The notes beneath the pieces are model-generated. The model did no database searches. It was given only the letters and a program-made list of their open reading frames with translations, and was not told the origin of the DNA. From the NCBI GenBank assembly GCA_002221725.1, contig NJFT01000177.1, positions 21,629 through 85,628 of the forward strand: 64,000 nt of DNA. The letters are read 5' to 3'. A program made the position numbers and the translations under genes. This DNA comes from Scedosporium boydii (lineage: Eukaryota > Ascomycota > Sordariomycetes > Microascales > Microascaceae). Positions 11,571-23,418 of the stretch are shown one piece after another. The stretch's first letter is position 1. Each line of letters opens with the position of its first letter.

Positions 11571-12885
11571 CGCTTTCTTCAGAATTGAGAAGTTGAGCCT
11601 TCTGCGAATGCGAGGCTCGCGTTAGCTGGTGCCAGCGTTGCCTGAGCCCTGAGCGAAGCCGAAGTAAACGAGGGCAGATGCGGGGCAAATGTTATGATAT
11701 AAACTTGGATTCTAAAGGCTGTTGATGCCGACTATACCTTTGTATGAGCATGTTTACAAACCAGAATGTGGTTCCCGTCGACGCATAATTCAGTCAATAT
11801 CAGATGAACTGCGTGTTTCCACCACTGGAACGGCATCAAGCTCTTCTCCCGTCTCCCGGCAGTTCGCCTGCCTATATCGCAAGTCGCAATTACTTCACAA
11901 GCTACTTCGTAGTAGATTATGGGCGAGAGAAAAGACAGCCTGGCGGGGTTCCGCCGCTTTGCGATGATGCGTTCTGATTTCATAACCAAAAAAGTGGGTT
12001 GGCAATGTGCCATCCCCCCAAGTTGATGTTAGTTGTGGGGCTTCTATCTATCAATTTGATGCTTTCGACCACTATAAATCCCCGAATGGCGAGTGCCTCC
12101 ACCGAACGCGACTCCTTGTCCATTGTCGTGTGGAGAAGTGAGGGCTGGAGGCGCAGTTCCAGGCTTAATCTTAACCAGGGGGCTCTTGTTATTAATGTGG
12201 GTTTTAAGAAGTTTAGTTCGTCAGGAGGCATTATGAGTTCGTACTGACAACATTGCACTGTCAAACAATAATAGCTGGGAGTTATCGTCTTTTAACCCGG
12301 AAGCAACGATTGCCATTTCAATCAAGATCCAAAACCCGGTAATAGTATATTAGTATATTAGCAGGACACCGTCCGTCTGCTTGGTAGGAGTAGACACTTT
12401 GTATGCAAATAATAAGTACGCATATGCCTTTCCGGACAGCTGCATCCCTTCTGAGCAGTGCCCAGTACCTCATCTCACATCATGCCCTTGCAAATTGGAT
12501 TGGTGAGGCAATTGCACTTCACTTTGGAAGTGTGCGGTGTGACGTGACTGCCCGGCGGGATATGGAGTGGTCGCTTAGGTTCAGTGTTGCCGGATGAGGA
12601 TGGATTCTCCACTTGGACCGAAATATCAATTTGATAGGGGTGCTGGGATCTCTTGGCGGGTGGAACAATCCGGGAGAGCGAGCTCCGGCCAGGATCAATG
12701 AATTGATGTTTTTCCCAGGGCAAACGCAGCACGAGCAACGGCAGAGGTCCTTCCTGTACTTATACTTCGTAGATCCGGGACAGGCATCAATTGATCCGTG
12801 AAAGAAGCAACTTCACTTCGTTCTTGCAGAGACTCGGGCAGAGGTCAGACATGATCTGGTGGGGTGGCGTGCGTTTGGCTTGAGA

Positions 12886-12906
12886 CCACTTCGTACGAAG
12901 CAGTGG
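12886..12906. repeat. Near-perfect palindrome around TTCGTACGAA
   Basis: The 21-base sequence is a palindrome centred on TTCGTACGAA with CCAC/GTGG outer arms and a single unpaired base. It belongs to the same dispersed element family. Confidence 0.5.
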
Positions 12907-13802
12907 TACATATTCCGTGTTGGACGAAGCACGAAGAGCATACGACGGCGCAGTGTCAATTCTGTCTCAATTGAGCGCGGGATTCCGCCGCTGGAGTTAT
13001 GGGCGATTGCATCGGCAGCTGGTGCGTGGACGGAGTAAAGTATGAGTACAGGTCGCAGCACCCACACCCCTCGGGGTGCAAGGCACATGTGAGGACTGTG
13101 CTTCGTATGTACGCAGTACAGTAGGCTTGAAGATAATCTCTGGATTCTGAGTTTATTATTTTCCCCTTCCGCTTAATTTGGAACGGCTTATGATTGTGAT
13201 GGCGAAGCCGCTGATATGCCATAAACAGAACAAACAAGTATGAAGCCTCCTTCCTTCTTTGAAGTTGTCCCTGCTCGAAATCTCATGGACTTGCAGGTCC
13301 TGAATGGGTAGCACGTGGGAAGCGTGGGAAGGAATGTCCTAAGCTAAGAAACGAAAGCCTACAGAAGGTACCGGGTACAGGCTTTGCGGTCGGTGGGAAG
13401 GAGCAGGGGCGAAAGTGGAGGGAAGCGGAGGGAAGTGGAGGGGCGTGGGTGGGGTGGAAATAGGGGCGGCGTTAAGAGACTTCGCGACTTCCTAGGCAAC
13501 ATTGGTCGGAGAAGGCAAGGAAGGAAGGGGCGTGTGGAATGGAAGCAGAAAAAAAGTCGACGCAAAACAAAAAAAAAAAAAAAGAAGAGAGAAAACCCCT
13601 TCGGCCTCTGCTGTCTGTCTGGTCAGTCCGGGGAACGGAACATTGCCTGGCCCGGTCACGGTTCTACCGAATATATTTCTAGTCGTGTCCGTCCCTTCAA
13701 CTAGTCTTCTTTCGCCCAACTCCAGTTTCTTCAAGGAGCTCTTGGAGATCTGAGAACTTTCTTCTCCAAGTGAGGTCAAGTCAGTTAAACCGTCAACTGC
13801 AA

Positions 13803-13920
13803 TTGACTGAGCCTTACTCTCCCTTTTCACCCTTTTCCCCTTCTATTACACCTAATACTTTTATTCAGCTCATTCTTTTTCTTATTCCTTTTCTTCGTCC
13901 CCTCCTTCCTCATACTTTTA
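13803..13920 (+). promoter_or_regulatory. CT-rich leader upstream of the PDR transporter
   Basis: Pyrimidine-rich stretch (CCCTTTTCACCCTTTTCCCC and similar) about 250-360 bases before the transporter ATG, typical of transcription-start regions of highly expressed fungal genes. I saw no ATG between it and the chosen start. Confidence 0.35.
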
Positions 13921-14163
13921 AAACCTGCGCCGACTTGGGCTGCTTCTTCCCTAGATAGAACCTACTCACAATATAACTCGTATCACGAGGGGCAAGATTC
14001 TGTCCTCACAGCTTACCCAAATCTCGTTATCAGGAGCTCAGCGCGACATCATTCGACAGTCGCATAAAACCTGAGCTCCTTGCGGTCCCACAACCTTCAA
14101 CAACGACTTCCCCACTCTTCGGTGTGCTACTCCCCTAGACATCAACAAACGACAGCAGGTGAG

Positions 14164-17100
14164 ATGGCTACCGACGAGAAGGCGGGCCACGCCCCGGCCG
14201 CCAGCATCGATTCCGCAAACCAAGCCGGCAACAGGACACGGGCCACATCCGAGACCGAAATCGTCCCTGGCGATGTTTCACGCGATCAGTCCCCTACTCC
14301 CGTCGGCAAGCCCCTCGACGATGACGAGGCCGAACTCGAGCGCAGGAACTCCGTGGTCCAGGCCCTGGCCAGGCAGTACACCCGCCAGTCCCACGTAGGA
14401 ATCACCGGCAACCCATTCGTCGCGGACGAGAAGTCGCCTCTGAACCCCGCCTCCGAGAACTTCAAGGCGAGCGCCTGGGCCAAGGCTGTTGTCGACATGG
14501 TGGTCGGATCGGGTCATCAGTTCCGCACTGCTGGTGTCGCTTTCCAGAACCTCAACGTCTTCGGTTTCGGCGAGGCGACTGATTATCAAAAGGATGTGGC
14601 CAACGTCTGGCTCACCCTGGGCAAGTACGCCCGCTTATTGACTGGCAGCACCAAGAGGCGCATCGACATTCTCCGCTCCTTTGACGGTGTTGTTGAGAAG
14701 GGTGAGATGCTTGTCGTGCTTGGCCCCCCCGGTTCCGGCTGCTCCACCCTGCTCAAGACCATTTCTGGCGAGACGAACGGCCTGTACATTGATGACGGCT
14801 CGTACTTCAATTACCAGGGCATGACTGCCAAGGAGATGCACAGCGCCCACCGCGGTGAAGCTATCTACACTGCCGAAATCGATGCTGTAAGCCCGAAACC
14901 CGACCAACTTACAGGTGTGATCCAAAGCTAACTGAAATTGCCTCTCAGCACTTCCCCCAACTCTCCGTCGGTGACACCCTTACCTTTGCCGCCCATGCGC
15001 GTCAACCCCGGAGACTCCCCAAGGGAGTTACGAAGACCATGTTCGCAAACCACCTCCGAGACGTCGTCATGGCCATGTTCGGTATCTCCCACACCGTCAA
15101 CACCCGAGTGGGTAACGAGTATATCCGTGGTGTTTCTGGAGGCGAGAGGAAGCGTGTGACCATTGCCGAAGCCGCCCTGTCTGGTGCTCCCTTGCAGTGC
15201 TGGGACAACAGTACTCGAGGTCTTGACAGCGCCAACGCCATTGAGTTCTGCAGGACCCTCCGCCTCCAGACTGAGCTCTTCAACAACACCGCCTGCGTGT
15301 CCATCTACCAGGCTCCTCAGTCCGCCTACGATCTCTTCGACAAGGCTACCGTGCTCTATGAGGGTCGCCAGATCTTCTTTGGCAAGGCCACCGAGGCCAG
15401 GCAATACTTCATCAACCTCGGCTTCGAGTGTCCCCCTCGCGCCACAACCCCCGACTTCCTGACCAGTATGACCAGTCCTCAGGAACGCATTGTCCGACGC
15501 GGATTCGAAGGCAGGGCCCCCCGTACCCCTGACGAGTTCGCTGCGGCATGGAAGGCCAGCAACGAGTACAAGGTCCTCCAGGCCGAGATTGAGCATTTCA
15601 AGGACAAGCACGCTCTCAACGGCCCTGACGCCGAGGCCTTCCGCGCTAACAAGAAGGCCCAGCAAGCTAAGGGCCAGCGCTCCAAGTCGCCCTTCACCCT
15701 CTCCTACATCCAGCAGGTCCAGTTGTGCTTGTGGCGCGGTTTCCGCCGCCTCATCGGTGATCCCAGCTTGACCCTCGGTGCTCTTATCGGCAACTTCATC
15801 ATGTCTCTTATCATCGGTTCCGTCTTCTACAATCTGGATATGACCACCGGGAGCTTCTTTAAGCGTGGTGCCCTGGTGTTCTTCGCCTGTCTCATGAATG
15901 CCTTCTCTAGTGCTTTGGAAGTGAGTTAGAATCCCCCCTTTCCCCTCTGAAGTTCTATCCAAATAAGAAAGGCATATAAAAGTAAAACGCAGAGGCTAAC
16001 CCAAATGACAGATTCTCACCCTGTATGCCCAACGTCCCATCGTCGAGAAACACTCTCGGTATGCCTTGTATCATCCCTCAGCCGAAGCTGTAGCTTCTAT
16101 GCTGGTGGACATGCCTTACAAGGTCATGAACGCTATCGCATTCAACGTCGTGCTGTACTTCATGACGAATCTCCGACGTGAACCCGGCGCATTCTTCTTC
16201 TTCCTGCTGATGACCTTCACGACCGTCCTTGCCATGTCTATGATTTTCCGAACCATCGCCTCCGCATCGCGAACGCTCTCGCAAGCCATGGTACCGGCGG
16301 CTATTCTCATTCTCGGTCTCGTCATCTTCACTGGTTTCGTCATCCCCATCGATTACATGCTGGGTTGGTGCCGCTGGATGAATTATATTGATCCTCTTGC
16401 GTACGCTTTCGAGTCGCTCATGGTCAACGAATTCCACAACCGCCAGTTCACTTGCACGGAGTACGTGCCCCCCATGATCGGCGCCTACGCCGACGTCGGC
16501 TCGGCGAACCGTGTGTGCACGGCGATTGGCTCCATTGCGGGATCGCCGTTCGTTTCCGGCGACGACTACTTGGAGTCTGGGTTCCGGTATCGATGGTCGC
16601 ATAGGTGGCGAAATTTCGGTATCCTCATCGGTTTCATCCTCTTCTTCCTGTCCACCTACATGATTGCCGCCGAGCTCGTCTCCGAGAAGAAGTCCAAGGG
16701 CGAGGTTCTCGTTTTCCGCCGTGGCTACAAGCCCGCCTCGCTGAAGGAGAAGAAGTCGGATGATCCCGAGGCTATGATGGCCCAGGTCGGTCCTATCACC
16801 ACCCGCGATGCCGATCCCACTCTCGCCGGTCATTTGCAGCAACAGACCTCGGTCTTCCACTGGAAGGACGTGTGCTACGATGTCAAGATCAAGAAGGAGA
16901 ATCGCCGGATTTTGGATCACGTTGACGGGTGGGTTAAGCCCGGTACCCTGACGGCGCTGATGGGTGTTTCCGGTGCGGGCAAGACGACTCTGCTCGACTG
17001 CTTGGCCGATCGAGTTTCCATGGGTGTCATTACCGGTTCCATGCTTGTCGACGGCCACCCCCGTGATACCTCGTTCCAACGCAAGACCGGTTATGTCCAG

Positions 17101-18890
17101 CAGCAGGATCTCCACCTCCAAACCACTACCGTCCGCGAAGCGCTCAACTTTAGCGCTCTCCTCCGCCAGCCCGCTCATGTTCCTCGCGAAGAGAAGCTCG
17201 CCTACGTCGACCAGGTCATCAAGCTGCTCGACATGGAAGAATATGCCGATGCTGTCGTCGGTGTTCCTGGTGAAGGTCTGAATGTCGAACAGCGAAAGCG
17301 TCTTACCATCGGTGTTGAACTTGCTGCTAAGCCTCCTCTGTTGCTCTTCGTCGACGAGCCCACTTCTGGTCTTGACTCCCAGACTTCCTGGGCCATCCTT
17401 GATCTCCTCGAAAAGCTCACCAAGAGCGGCCAGGCCGTCCTCTGCACCATCCATCAGCCCTCGGCCATGCTCTTCCAGCGCTTCGACAGACTCCTCTTCC
17501 TCCAGAAGGGCGGTAAGACAGTCTACTTTGGCGAGATCGGCGAGCACTCCAAGACGATGATTTCCTACTTTGAGCGCCACAGCGGGCTCAAGTGCCCTGA
17601 GGACGCCAACCCCGCCGAGTGGATGCTCGAGGTCATCGGCGCCGCGCCGGGTTCGGAGACGGACCTCGACTGGTTCCAGACATGGCGCGAGAGCCCCGAG
17701 TACAGGGGTGTCCAGGATGAGCTTCAACGACTGGTCGACACACGCGGCCCCGTCCCTACGAGGGAGGAGGACGCCGGCAGCTACCGCGAATTTGCGGCGT
17801 CGTTCCCCCAGCAATTCCGCGAGGTCTCTCTCCGTGTTTTCCAGCAGTATTGGCGTACGCCTAGCTACATTTATTCGAAGATTACTCTTTGCGTGCTTGT
17901 GGTAAGTTCCATTTTCTGTCAACGATTTTTTTTTTCTTTTTCGTATCTTTTTCGCTCTCTAGATTCGAATTCTAACTTTGTATGTTTCAACCCCAGGCTC
18001 TTTACATTGGTCTCGTTTTCTTGAACGCTCGCAACACTATCCAGGGTCTCCAGAACCAAATGTTCGCCATCTTCAACATTCTTACCGTGTTTGGTCAGCT
18101 CGTGCAGCAGACTATGCCGCACTTCGTCATTCAGCGTGATCTGTACGAGGTCCGTGAGCGACCGTCCAAGGTGTACAGCTGGAAGGTGTTCATGTTGTCT
18201 GAGGTTCTCGTGGAGCTGCCGTGGTGTTTCCTGCTCGCCGCGCTCATGTTTGTCTGCTGGTACTACCCGGTCGGCCTGCACCGCAACGCCGAAGCCGCTG
18301 GCCAGACGACGGAGCGAGGCGCACTCATGTTCCTCTACCTTCTGCTCTTCCTGCTCTTCACCTCGACGTTTACAGACTTCATCATTGCTGGGTTCGAGAC
18401 GGCCGAGGCGGGCGGCAACATCGCCAACGTGCTCTTCAGCTTGTGTCTCATTTTCTGCGGTGTCCTCGCCAACCCTGACACCATGCCGCGGTTCTGGATC
18501 TTCATGTACTACATCTCACCCTTCACGTACATCGTGTCGGGCATGCTCTCGACGGCTGTGGCCAACACCAACGTGGTTTGCGCCGCCAACGAGATCCTTC
18601 ACTTCGCCCCGCCGCAAGGCATGACGTGCATGGAGTACATCGGTCCTTACATGGCGCAGGCGGGCGGCTACCTCGTGGATCAGAACAGCACGACGGAGTG
18701 CCAGTTCTGCGCAGTGTCGGAGACGAACACGTACCTCAAGGGCGCGCGGGTGTACTACAGTGAGCGGTGGAGGAATTTCGGCATCGTGTGGGGATACATT
18801 ATTTTCAACATTGTGGGAGCGTTGGTGATGTACTGGATCGTGCGTGTGCCGAAGAAGGGTGGTTTGTTCGGGAAGAAGAAGCAGGAGTAA
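14164..18890 (+). CDS. Full-size PDR-type (ABCG) ABC transporter
   Basis: Four exons, 14164..14886, 14949..15920, 16012..17901 and 17997..18890, encode 1,492 residues in the order NBD1-TMD1-NBD2-TMD2. NBD1 has the PDR-type Walker [14 protein letters not shown] with Cys in place of Lys, signature [13 protein letters not shown] and a degenerate Walker B ([10 protein letters not shown]). NBD2 has a canonical Walker A ([12 protein letters not shown]), a degenerate signature ([12 protein letters not shown]) and Walker [14 protein letters not shown]. This asymmetry is diagnostic of fungal Pdr5/Cdr1/AtrB relatives, plasma-membrane pumps exporting hydrophobic drugs and natural products. Two clusters of transmembrane segments follow the NBDs, and extracellular Cys-containing loops precede the last helix of each half. 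The ATG at 14164 gives the usual acidic, disordered N-terminus. Substrate cannot be predicted; azole or xenobiotic efflux is possible by family. Confidence 0.95.
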
Positions 18891-20791
18891 AGTTGGAGGA
18901 ACGAAACAAATGAGGAAGTGAGGTGAAATACTCGTGCTGTTTTTGTCTAACGGCCGCCAAAGTTTCTTTTTCTACATTCTCCAAGAGCCCGGTGGGTATC
19001 TCTTTTTCTTTTCCTTTCTGTCCCCTGCCCCTTTGGATCGTCTTTGCCGTCCATTGGCATGTCCTCGGCATCTGTTTCCTTTTTTTCTGTGTGTTTAAAT
19101 GGAACGGGAGTATAGAGGTATCCCTCGCCCTACGGATATAGAATATCTTTTTTGTTTTGAGTCTTTGTCCCTCATTGGTTCATGTTTGTCGGTTATGGCA
19201 TCTTGTTTTCTTGTGTTTGATAGAAAAGAGAGGTAAAAATCAGAGTGGAGAGGGTCTGTTTGTCGGCTTTGCCAATGTTTGGTATGTACATATGGGATGA
19301 GTTGCCTATAGAGATGTAATATGATGCAAAAGGTTCTAATAAAATGCTCAGCGCTTACCGGCGAAGGTGATGGAGGCGATGTGTGTCGATAAGAACGACA
19401 TGTCCCTCGAATAAGCTGGGGAGACGTTCTGCCCCTGTTGAACATTTCGAGATGTTGATCAACTACCATGATCAACTACCGAAGTTGTGCTTGCTCATCC
19501 CGAGGGTGTCAATATTGTTGTGCGACGCGAGCTTTTAAAGAATTAAGGCTGCCATCCCTGCTCATGCTCACTCGCTTCTCGCTTCTCCTCTTCTTAGTTC
19601 TCTTTCTGTATCCGTTCCAGCATCCTCTCGTTCCTCATGCCCGTTTTTTCTATTCTTCCCCTCGCGTAAGACGCCTCCTTCACAAAGGAGGTCACCCTGA
19701 CTCTAGCAAGAGAGATAGAAGGGAATAGAGATCTTCGACTTTCCCCGAGGATCCCTCCTCCGTGCGCCTGTTCCTGAGCTTCACACCAAGGCACACTGAG
19801 GCCTCGTAGTGAGATTTTGGGTTGGCCAAGTGGTTGTTCAATTCGGAGCGCTCAGAGGGTTGGAAAAACGGATCGGAAGAGAGCACCGCAAGCAACTTTA
19901 TTTTTGGTAGTTTTATTTATTTATTTTCATCTTGCATTTTTTATTTAAAAGAACCATTAAATTATTTTTCTTCAATATCACTACGACCCATAAATGTTGT
20001 GAGCCAGTGGCTTTCCTCCTAACAAGCAGTTTGTATCTCTATGGTACTCCCCAATAAAAATTGCCATGTAAAGTGACATAAGAAGTACTTTATTTACCGC
20101 GACGCCGTCAACTCTCCGGGACCCTTGACGATATTTCATCCCTTCAACCTCGACACTCAACCGAAACCCAAACCCAAACCTCTCACGCACTTCTAGAATC
20201 CTTCCCCATCCCTCCCATTCCTCACCCTTAACCAGGGCCCTCAGCTCCAGCTCCCCCCGTCCCAAAACACCGATGGTCTGGACGCATAGGCAAGGTGGTC
20301 CGATGATCCCCAAGCCTCCCGTTTCATAAAAACGGAGCCCCCGTTTCTGGCCCCGCTCTCGACCCGGGGGAACCGCCCGCGATGAGAGAGTCGTAAAATG
20401 GGGTAGGAGGAAGGGAGGGGACCTGCATTATGTGAAGTTTGGGAGGGTATAAAACGGGATTTGAGGCGATCAATCGGATGATTATGATGTGGTTTTTTCG
20501 TAGAGGGAGGTAAGGGGGTTTGGTTTAAGATATTTTTGTGGGGAGCTGCGATTGATGCGACGGGATCTCTATTGATGGGATCGGACTGGAGACCAGATAA
20601 TATAACTTGGAGCTTGGCCTTTTGGCCTGAGACGGTGGAGCTCGTTGAGACAGATGAAGCTCTTCCTGTGTTGAGTGTTGAGCTGCCACAAATACCCAAC
20701 ATCCGATTTGGATTGGTATTTTATTTTATTTATTAAAAAGGGAGAAGAAAACAGAACCGAGGGAAGACAAGAAAAAAAAACCCCCCCCAAA
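18891..20791. other. Intergenic region, no gene seen
   Basis: 3' flank of the transporter gene followed by the upstream flank of the low-complexity gene. It contains a direct repeat of GATCAACTACC near 19456-19480 and an AT-rich patch (19900-20000). No frame is convincing. Confidence 0.5.
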
Positions 20792-21802
20792 ATGAACAAC
20801 GGCAACGGCACCAACAGCAACAACAACGGCCTCCGCCGCGCAAACTCCTCAAATCCTCGCCCAGGCCAATCCGCCTTCCCACCGCCCCGAGGCTCCCCCC
20901 GCCAACAGAACACGTCGCGCTCTCCGCCTCGGAACGACCAGAACCAGCCGAGCGAAAGCCCGCCGCGGAATCTCTTCGAATCGCGTTCGCGGCCGTATTC
21001 GTACGGTTCTGATTCGCAGTATAGTGATCCTGAGCCTTTGCGTCCGGAGCCGCTTCGGCCGCGGCCGCCGCCGAAAGCGAGACAGCAGCAGCAGCAACAA
21101 CAACAAGAAAGACAGCAACAACAACAGAGACAGCAGCAGCAACAGAGACGACAGCAACAGCAACAGCAGAGACAGAGGCCGCAGCAGCAGCGGACTCGTT
21201 TCGATCGGGAGTATCAGTACCAGGAGAGGCCGTACGCGCAGGGCGAGTATTACACGAATCCGCCTACGAGTTTCACCTTTGCTCGGTCCCGTGAATCCTT
21301 TTTCAAGCGTGACGGCCCGGGGATATTCGGGGAAGGGTTCTTCAGTAGGCCTACCACGGGCTTCTTCGAGCGGAGGGACATCGGCCTAGGTAACGTCGAC
21401 GTCGCCGGCGTCGGCGTCTCCGGGCTCAACGTCGGCACACCGGGCATAGGACTCGGTGGGATTGGGTTAGGGGGCATCGGACTTGGGGGCATCGGGCTTG
21501 GGGGTATTGGCCTCGGGGGTCTAGGATTGGGAGGGTTGAATGTGGGCGGGATCGGGACGGGAGGGTTTGCGACGGGGACGACGAGGACGTTTGGGGTTGG
21601 GGATGATGGGATTGGGGTTGCGGGGATTTCGGTGGCTGGCGTGACGATTCCTATTGTTAGGGAGGCGAATGGTGATGGGAGTGGGAGTGGGAACGGGAAC
21701 GGGAACGGGCAGAGACGTCAGCAGGGGGAGTCAGGGAGAGTGGTTGAGGAGGAAGACAGTGATGATGATATTTATGATAACTATCGGACGTCGAGGCGGT
21801 GA
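20792..21802 (+). CDS. Low-complexity protein with polyQ and GIGLG repeats
   Basis: 336 residues, intronless. I chose the ATG at 20792: the leader ends in A-rich/C-rich sequence, and the upstream extension of the frame looks untranslated. The order is an Asn/Ser/Pro-rich N-terminus with SPPR motifs, a Gln/Arg-rich block (about residues 98-140), a segment rich in Tyr, Phe and Arg with FFSR and FFER motifs, then Val/Gly and GIGLG tandem repeats (about residues 200-265), and a Gly/Asn/Ser and Asp/Glu-rich C-terminus. No signal peptide or membrane helix is obvious. Family not recognised. Composition resembles proteins prone to phase separation or aggregation, but that is inference. Synonymous variation among repeat units supports real coding. 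Confidence 0.7.
   Translation: MNNGNGTNSNNNGLRRANSSNPRPGQSAFPPPRGSPRQQNTSRSPPRNDQNQPSESPPRNLFESRSRPYSYGSDSQYSDPEPLRPEPLRPRPPPKARQQQQQQQQERQQQQQRQQQQQRRQQQQQQRQRPQQQRTRFDREYQYQERPYAQGEYYTNPPTSFTFARSRESFFKRDGPGIFGEGFFSRPTTGFFERRDIGLGNVDVAGVGVSGLNVGTPGIGLGGIGLGGIGLGGIGLGGIGLGGLGLGGLNVGGIGTGGFATGTTRTFGVGDDGIGVAGISVAGVTIPIVREANGDGSGSGNGNGNGQRRQQGESGRVVEEEDSDDDIYDNYRTSRR
21455..21545 (+). repeat. Coding tandem repeat of GIGLG units
   Basis: About six 15-base units (for example GGCATCGGACTTGGG) encode G-I-G-L-G. The third codon positions differ between units while the peptide is kept. Confidence 0.7.
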
Positions 21803-22165
21803 ATGTGGATTTCTGGGGCATTGGGGATGAGTTTACTATGTCTATGTCTTGATGACTTGTTTTTCTGTGTATCAATTCTGCATATATTTCCTAGAGTCTT
21901 TCAAAGGATAAATTTGACAAATTTTGGCATATCGGAACAGAGTCCTCTGGTTTGGTTGAGTTGTCCCGAGAACGTGAGGCGGCGCTGGTAGCGGACCGGT
22001 GTGCACCATCTTCATCCGGACCCGGCGCGGAGATTGGCCAAAATTTCGGCGGGCATCGGCAACCAGTAGAATCTCGAATTTGCTTTTTTTGGTCAGGGTC
22101 TTTCACCACACCCCGATCACACAGAGACTGCAAAGAATGAACTTGAAAACGGAAACTTTCGAGGT

Positions 22166-22203
<38 letters not shown>

Positions 22204-22668
22204 CTTCTTTTTCCTCCCTCCCCTTTTTCAAGGAGTTTGCTTTCGTGCCAGCAAGCTACATCGGGAGAAGATGCACAAACAAGACCGGAAGTCTTGGACT
22301 GTCCTTTATTCCCAGGCCCCTAGAATGAATGCTAATATGAGGAGAAGAATCAAACTTGCTTACATGGATATTTGGTTTCTCACAAGTCTAGAGCTTTTCG
22401 CCTAAGGCCAGGGAGGCCAAGCGCCTTTGTTGTCAGATATCGTAGGAGAATGACAATGAATGATTGTCGCATCTCGGGAATGAATAAAAATGACCGAGTC
22501 ACATAAGGACCAGTAAACATCAAGCTCGTGAAGATTGAAAGAGACGGGGACTGGAAATAAGATGTCTCTAAATACTCGATTTCATACGGGGCCTAGACTC
22601 CCCAGTCTCTGAGAGAGAGCGAAATAAGTCGAATATCACAAATAAAAGGTCACTCCGGGCTTATCAAC
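21803..22668. other. Intergenic region with long T tract
   Basis: No gene seen. A 37-base T run (22167-22203) flanked by TTTC/TTCC sequence dominates the middle. Confidence 0.5.
22167..22203 (+). repeat. 37-nt poly-T tract
   Basis: Uninterrupted run of T. It could be a simple repeat or a poly(A) relic of a minus-strand retroposed element, but no target-site duplication or element body is recognised around it. Confidence 0.7.
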
Positions 22669-23418
22669 ATGAACATCTACTGCCCGCGAGCCGCAGCGAT
22701 AGACAAAGAGCTAGTCGAGGAAATACGTCCCCGCGGGCCCGTCTACTGCACATTTCATTTCCTCGCCGTCGCCGCGAAGTACTACAACGCGAACATCGAA
22801 GCCTCCCGCACCTCTCTCGCCGACCTACAGCATCGTCGCAACGAAGAACTCGACAGGTTAAGACTCAGACGTAAGCGACAACAGCAATCGCCCACAAGGG
22901 TTCAGCCGGCGAGGAAAGCCAAGACCACAAATTCGACAATAATAGTAGAATCCAAGGAGGCGAAACTAGCCAAGGCCATCGAGAAGAGGTACGCGAAGCT
23001 CGAAGCCGATTTACTCATCCCAAAGAGCACCTGCGAGACCTGCAACGTCATGGGACTGGTCGAGTGGAAGGACGAGCTCGTCCGACTCATTGGTACAGAA
23101 GAGACCAGAAAGAGAAGCGGCAGGGACGGTGCGAGACTGGACTCTTGTCATTTCGGCTCACTCCCGTGGTTGTGTCGCTTGTGCGAGCAGGAAAAGGAAG
23201 CGTCTGTTACTCCTAGTTCGAAGGACACGACGGCGGCGGTTGTGGAGTGGCGCCGACGGTATAGCCCAGTGCCAGTGATGGGTGAAGCCATAGTTGAGGG
23301 AGTTTGCGATGAGGAGTGCTGGCGGATTGTGCCAATACCGAAGAAGAATGTTGTGAGGTTGGGTGGGTTGAGGTTTACTGTGGATGTATGTAGTGGAACG
23401 ATGCTCATGTTTGTGTAA
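22669..23418 (+). CDS. Orphan protein with paired cysteines
   Basis: 249 residues, intronless, starting at the first ATG of the frame. I do not recognise a family. The N-terminal 50 residues are mixed; residues about 50-75 are Arg-rich and probably helical (HRRNEELDRLRLRRKRQQQ); a basic linker follows. Two CxxC pairs (CETC near residue 125 and CRLC near residue 170), with a Cys-His (SCHFG) between them, could form a zinc site. A Val-rich C-terminal segment has further cysteines. There is no signal peptide. Codon use is GC-rich and consistent throughout, supporting a real gene, probably lineage-restricted and perhaps nuclear. Confidence 0.6.
   Translation: MNIYCPRAAAIDKELVEEIRPRGPVYCTFHFLAVAAKYYNANIEASRTSLADLQHRRNEELDRLRLRRKRQQQSPTRVQPARKAKTTNSTIIVESKEAKLAKAIEKRYAKLEADLLIPKSTCETCNVMGLVEWKDELVRLIGTEETRKRSGRDGARLDSCHFGSLPWLCRLCEQEKEASVTPSSKDTTAAVVEWRRRYSPVPVMGEAIVEGVCDEECWRIVPIPKKNVVRLGGLRFTVDVCSGTMLMFV

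Larger units (their letters stand above)
8880..14163. other. Long gene-free region upstream of the PDR transporter
   Basis: About 5.3 kb with no supportable gene. It includes a T-rich tract (21 T at 9258-9278), an A tract (13569-13583) and several copies of a TACTTCGTA/TACGAAGTA element (10264-10275, 10768-10780, 11902-11915, 12762-12771, 12886-12906). A CT-rich stretch (about 13803-13920) shortly before the transporter start resembles a fungal transcription-start leader. Transposon remains cannot be excluded, but no coding relic is visible. Confidence 0.5.

Noticed and set aside
14928..15962. 344-codon antisense frame in the PDR transporter
   Set aside because: Shadow of exon 2, extending through an intron, with no recognisable protein features.
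16078..17922. 614-codon open frame antisense to the PDR transporter
   Set aside because: It is the mirror of a strongly conserved coding exon with GC-rich third positions; it has no domain and is Leu/Glu/Gly-biased as expected for a shadow.
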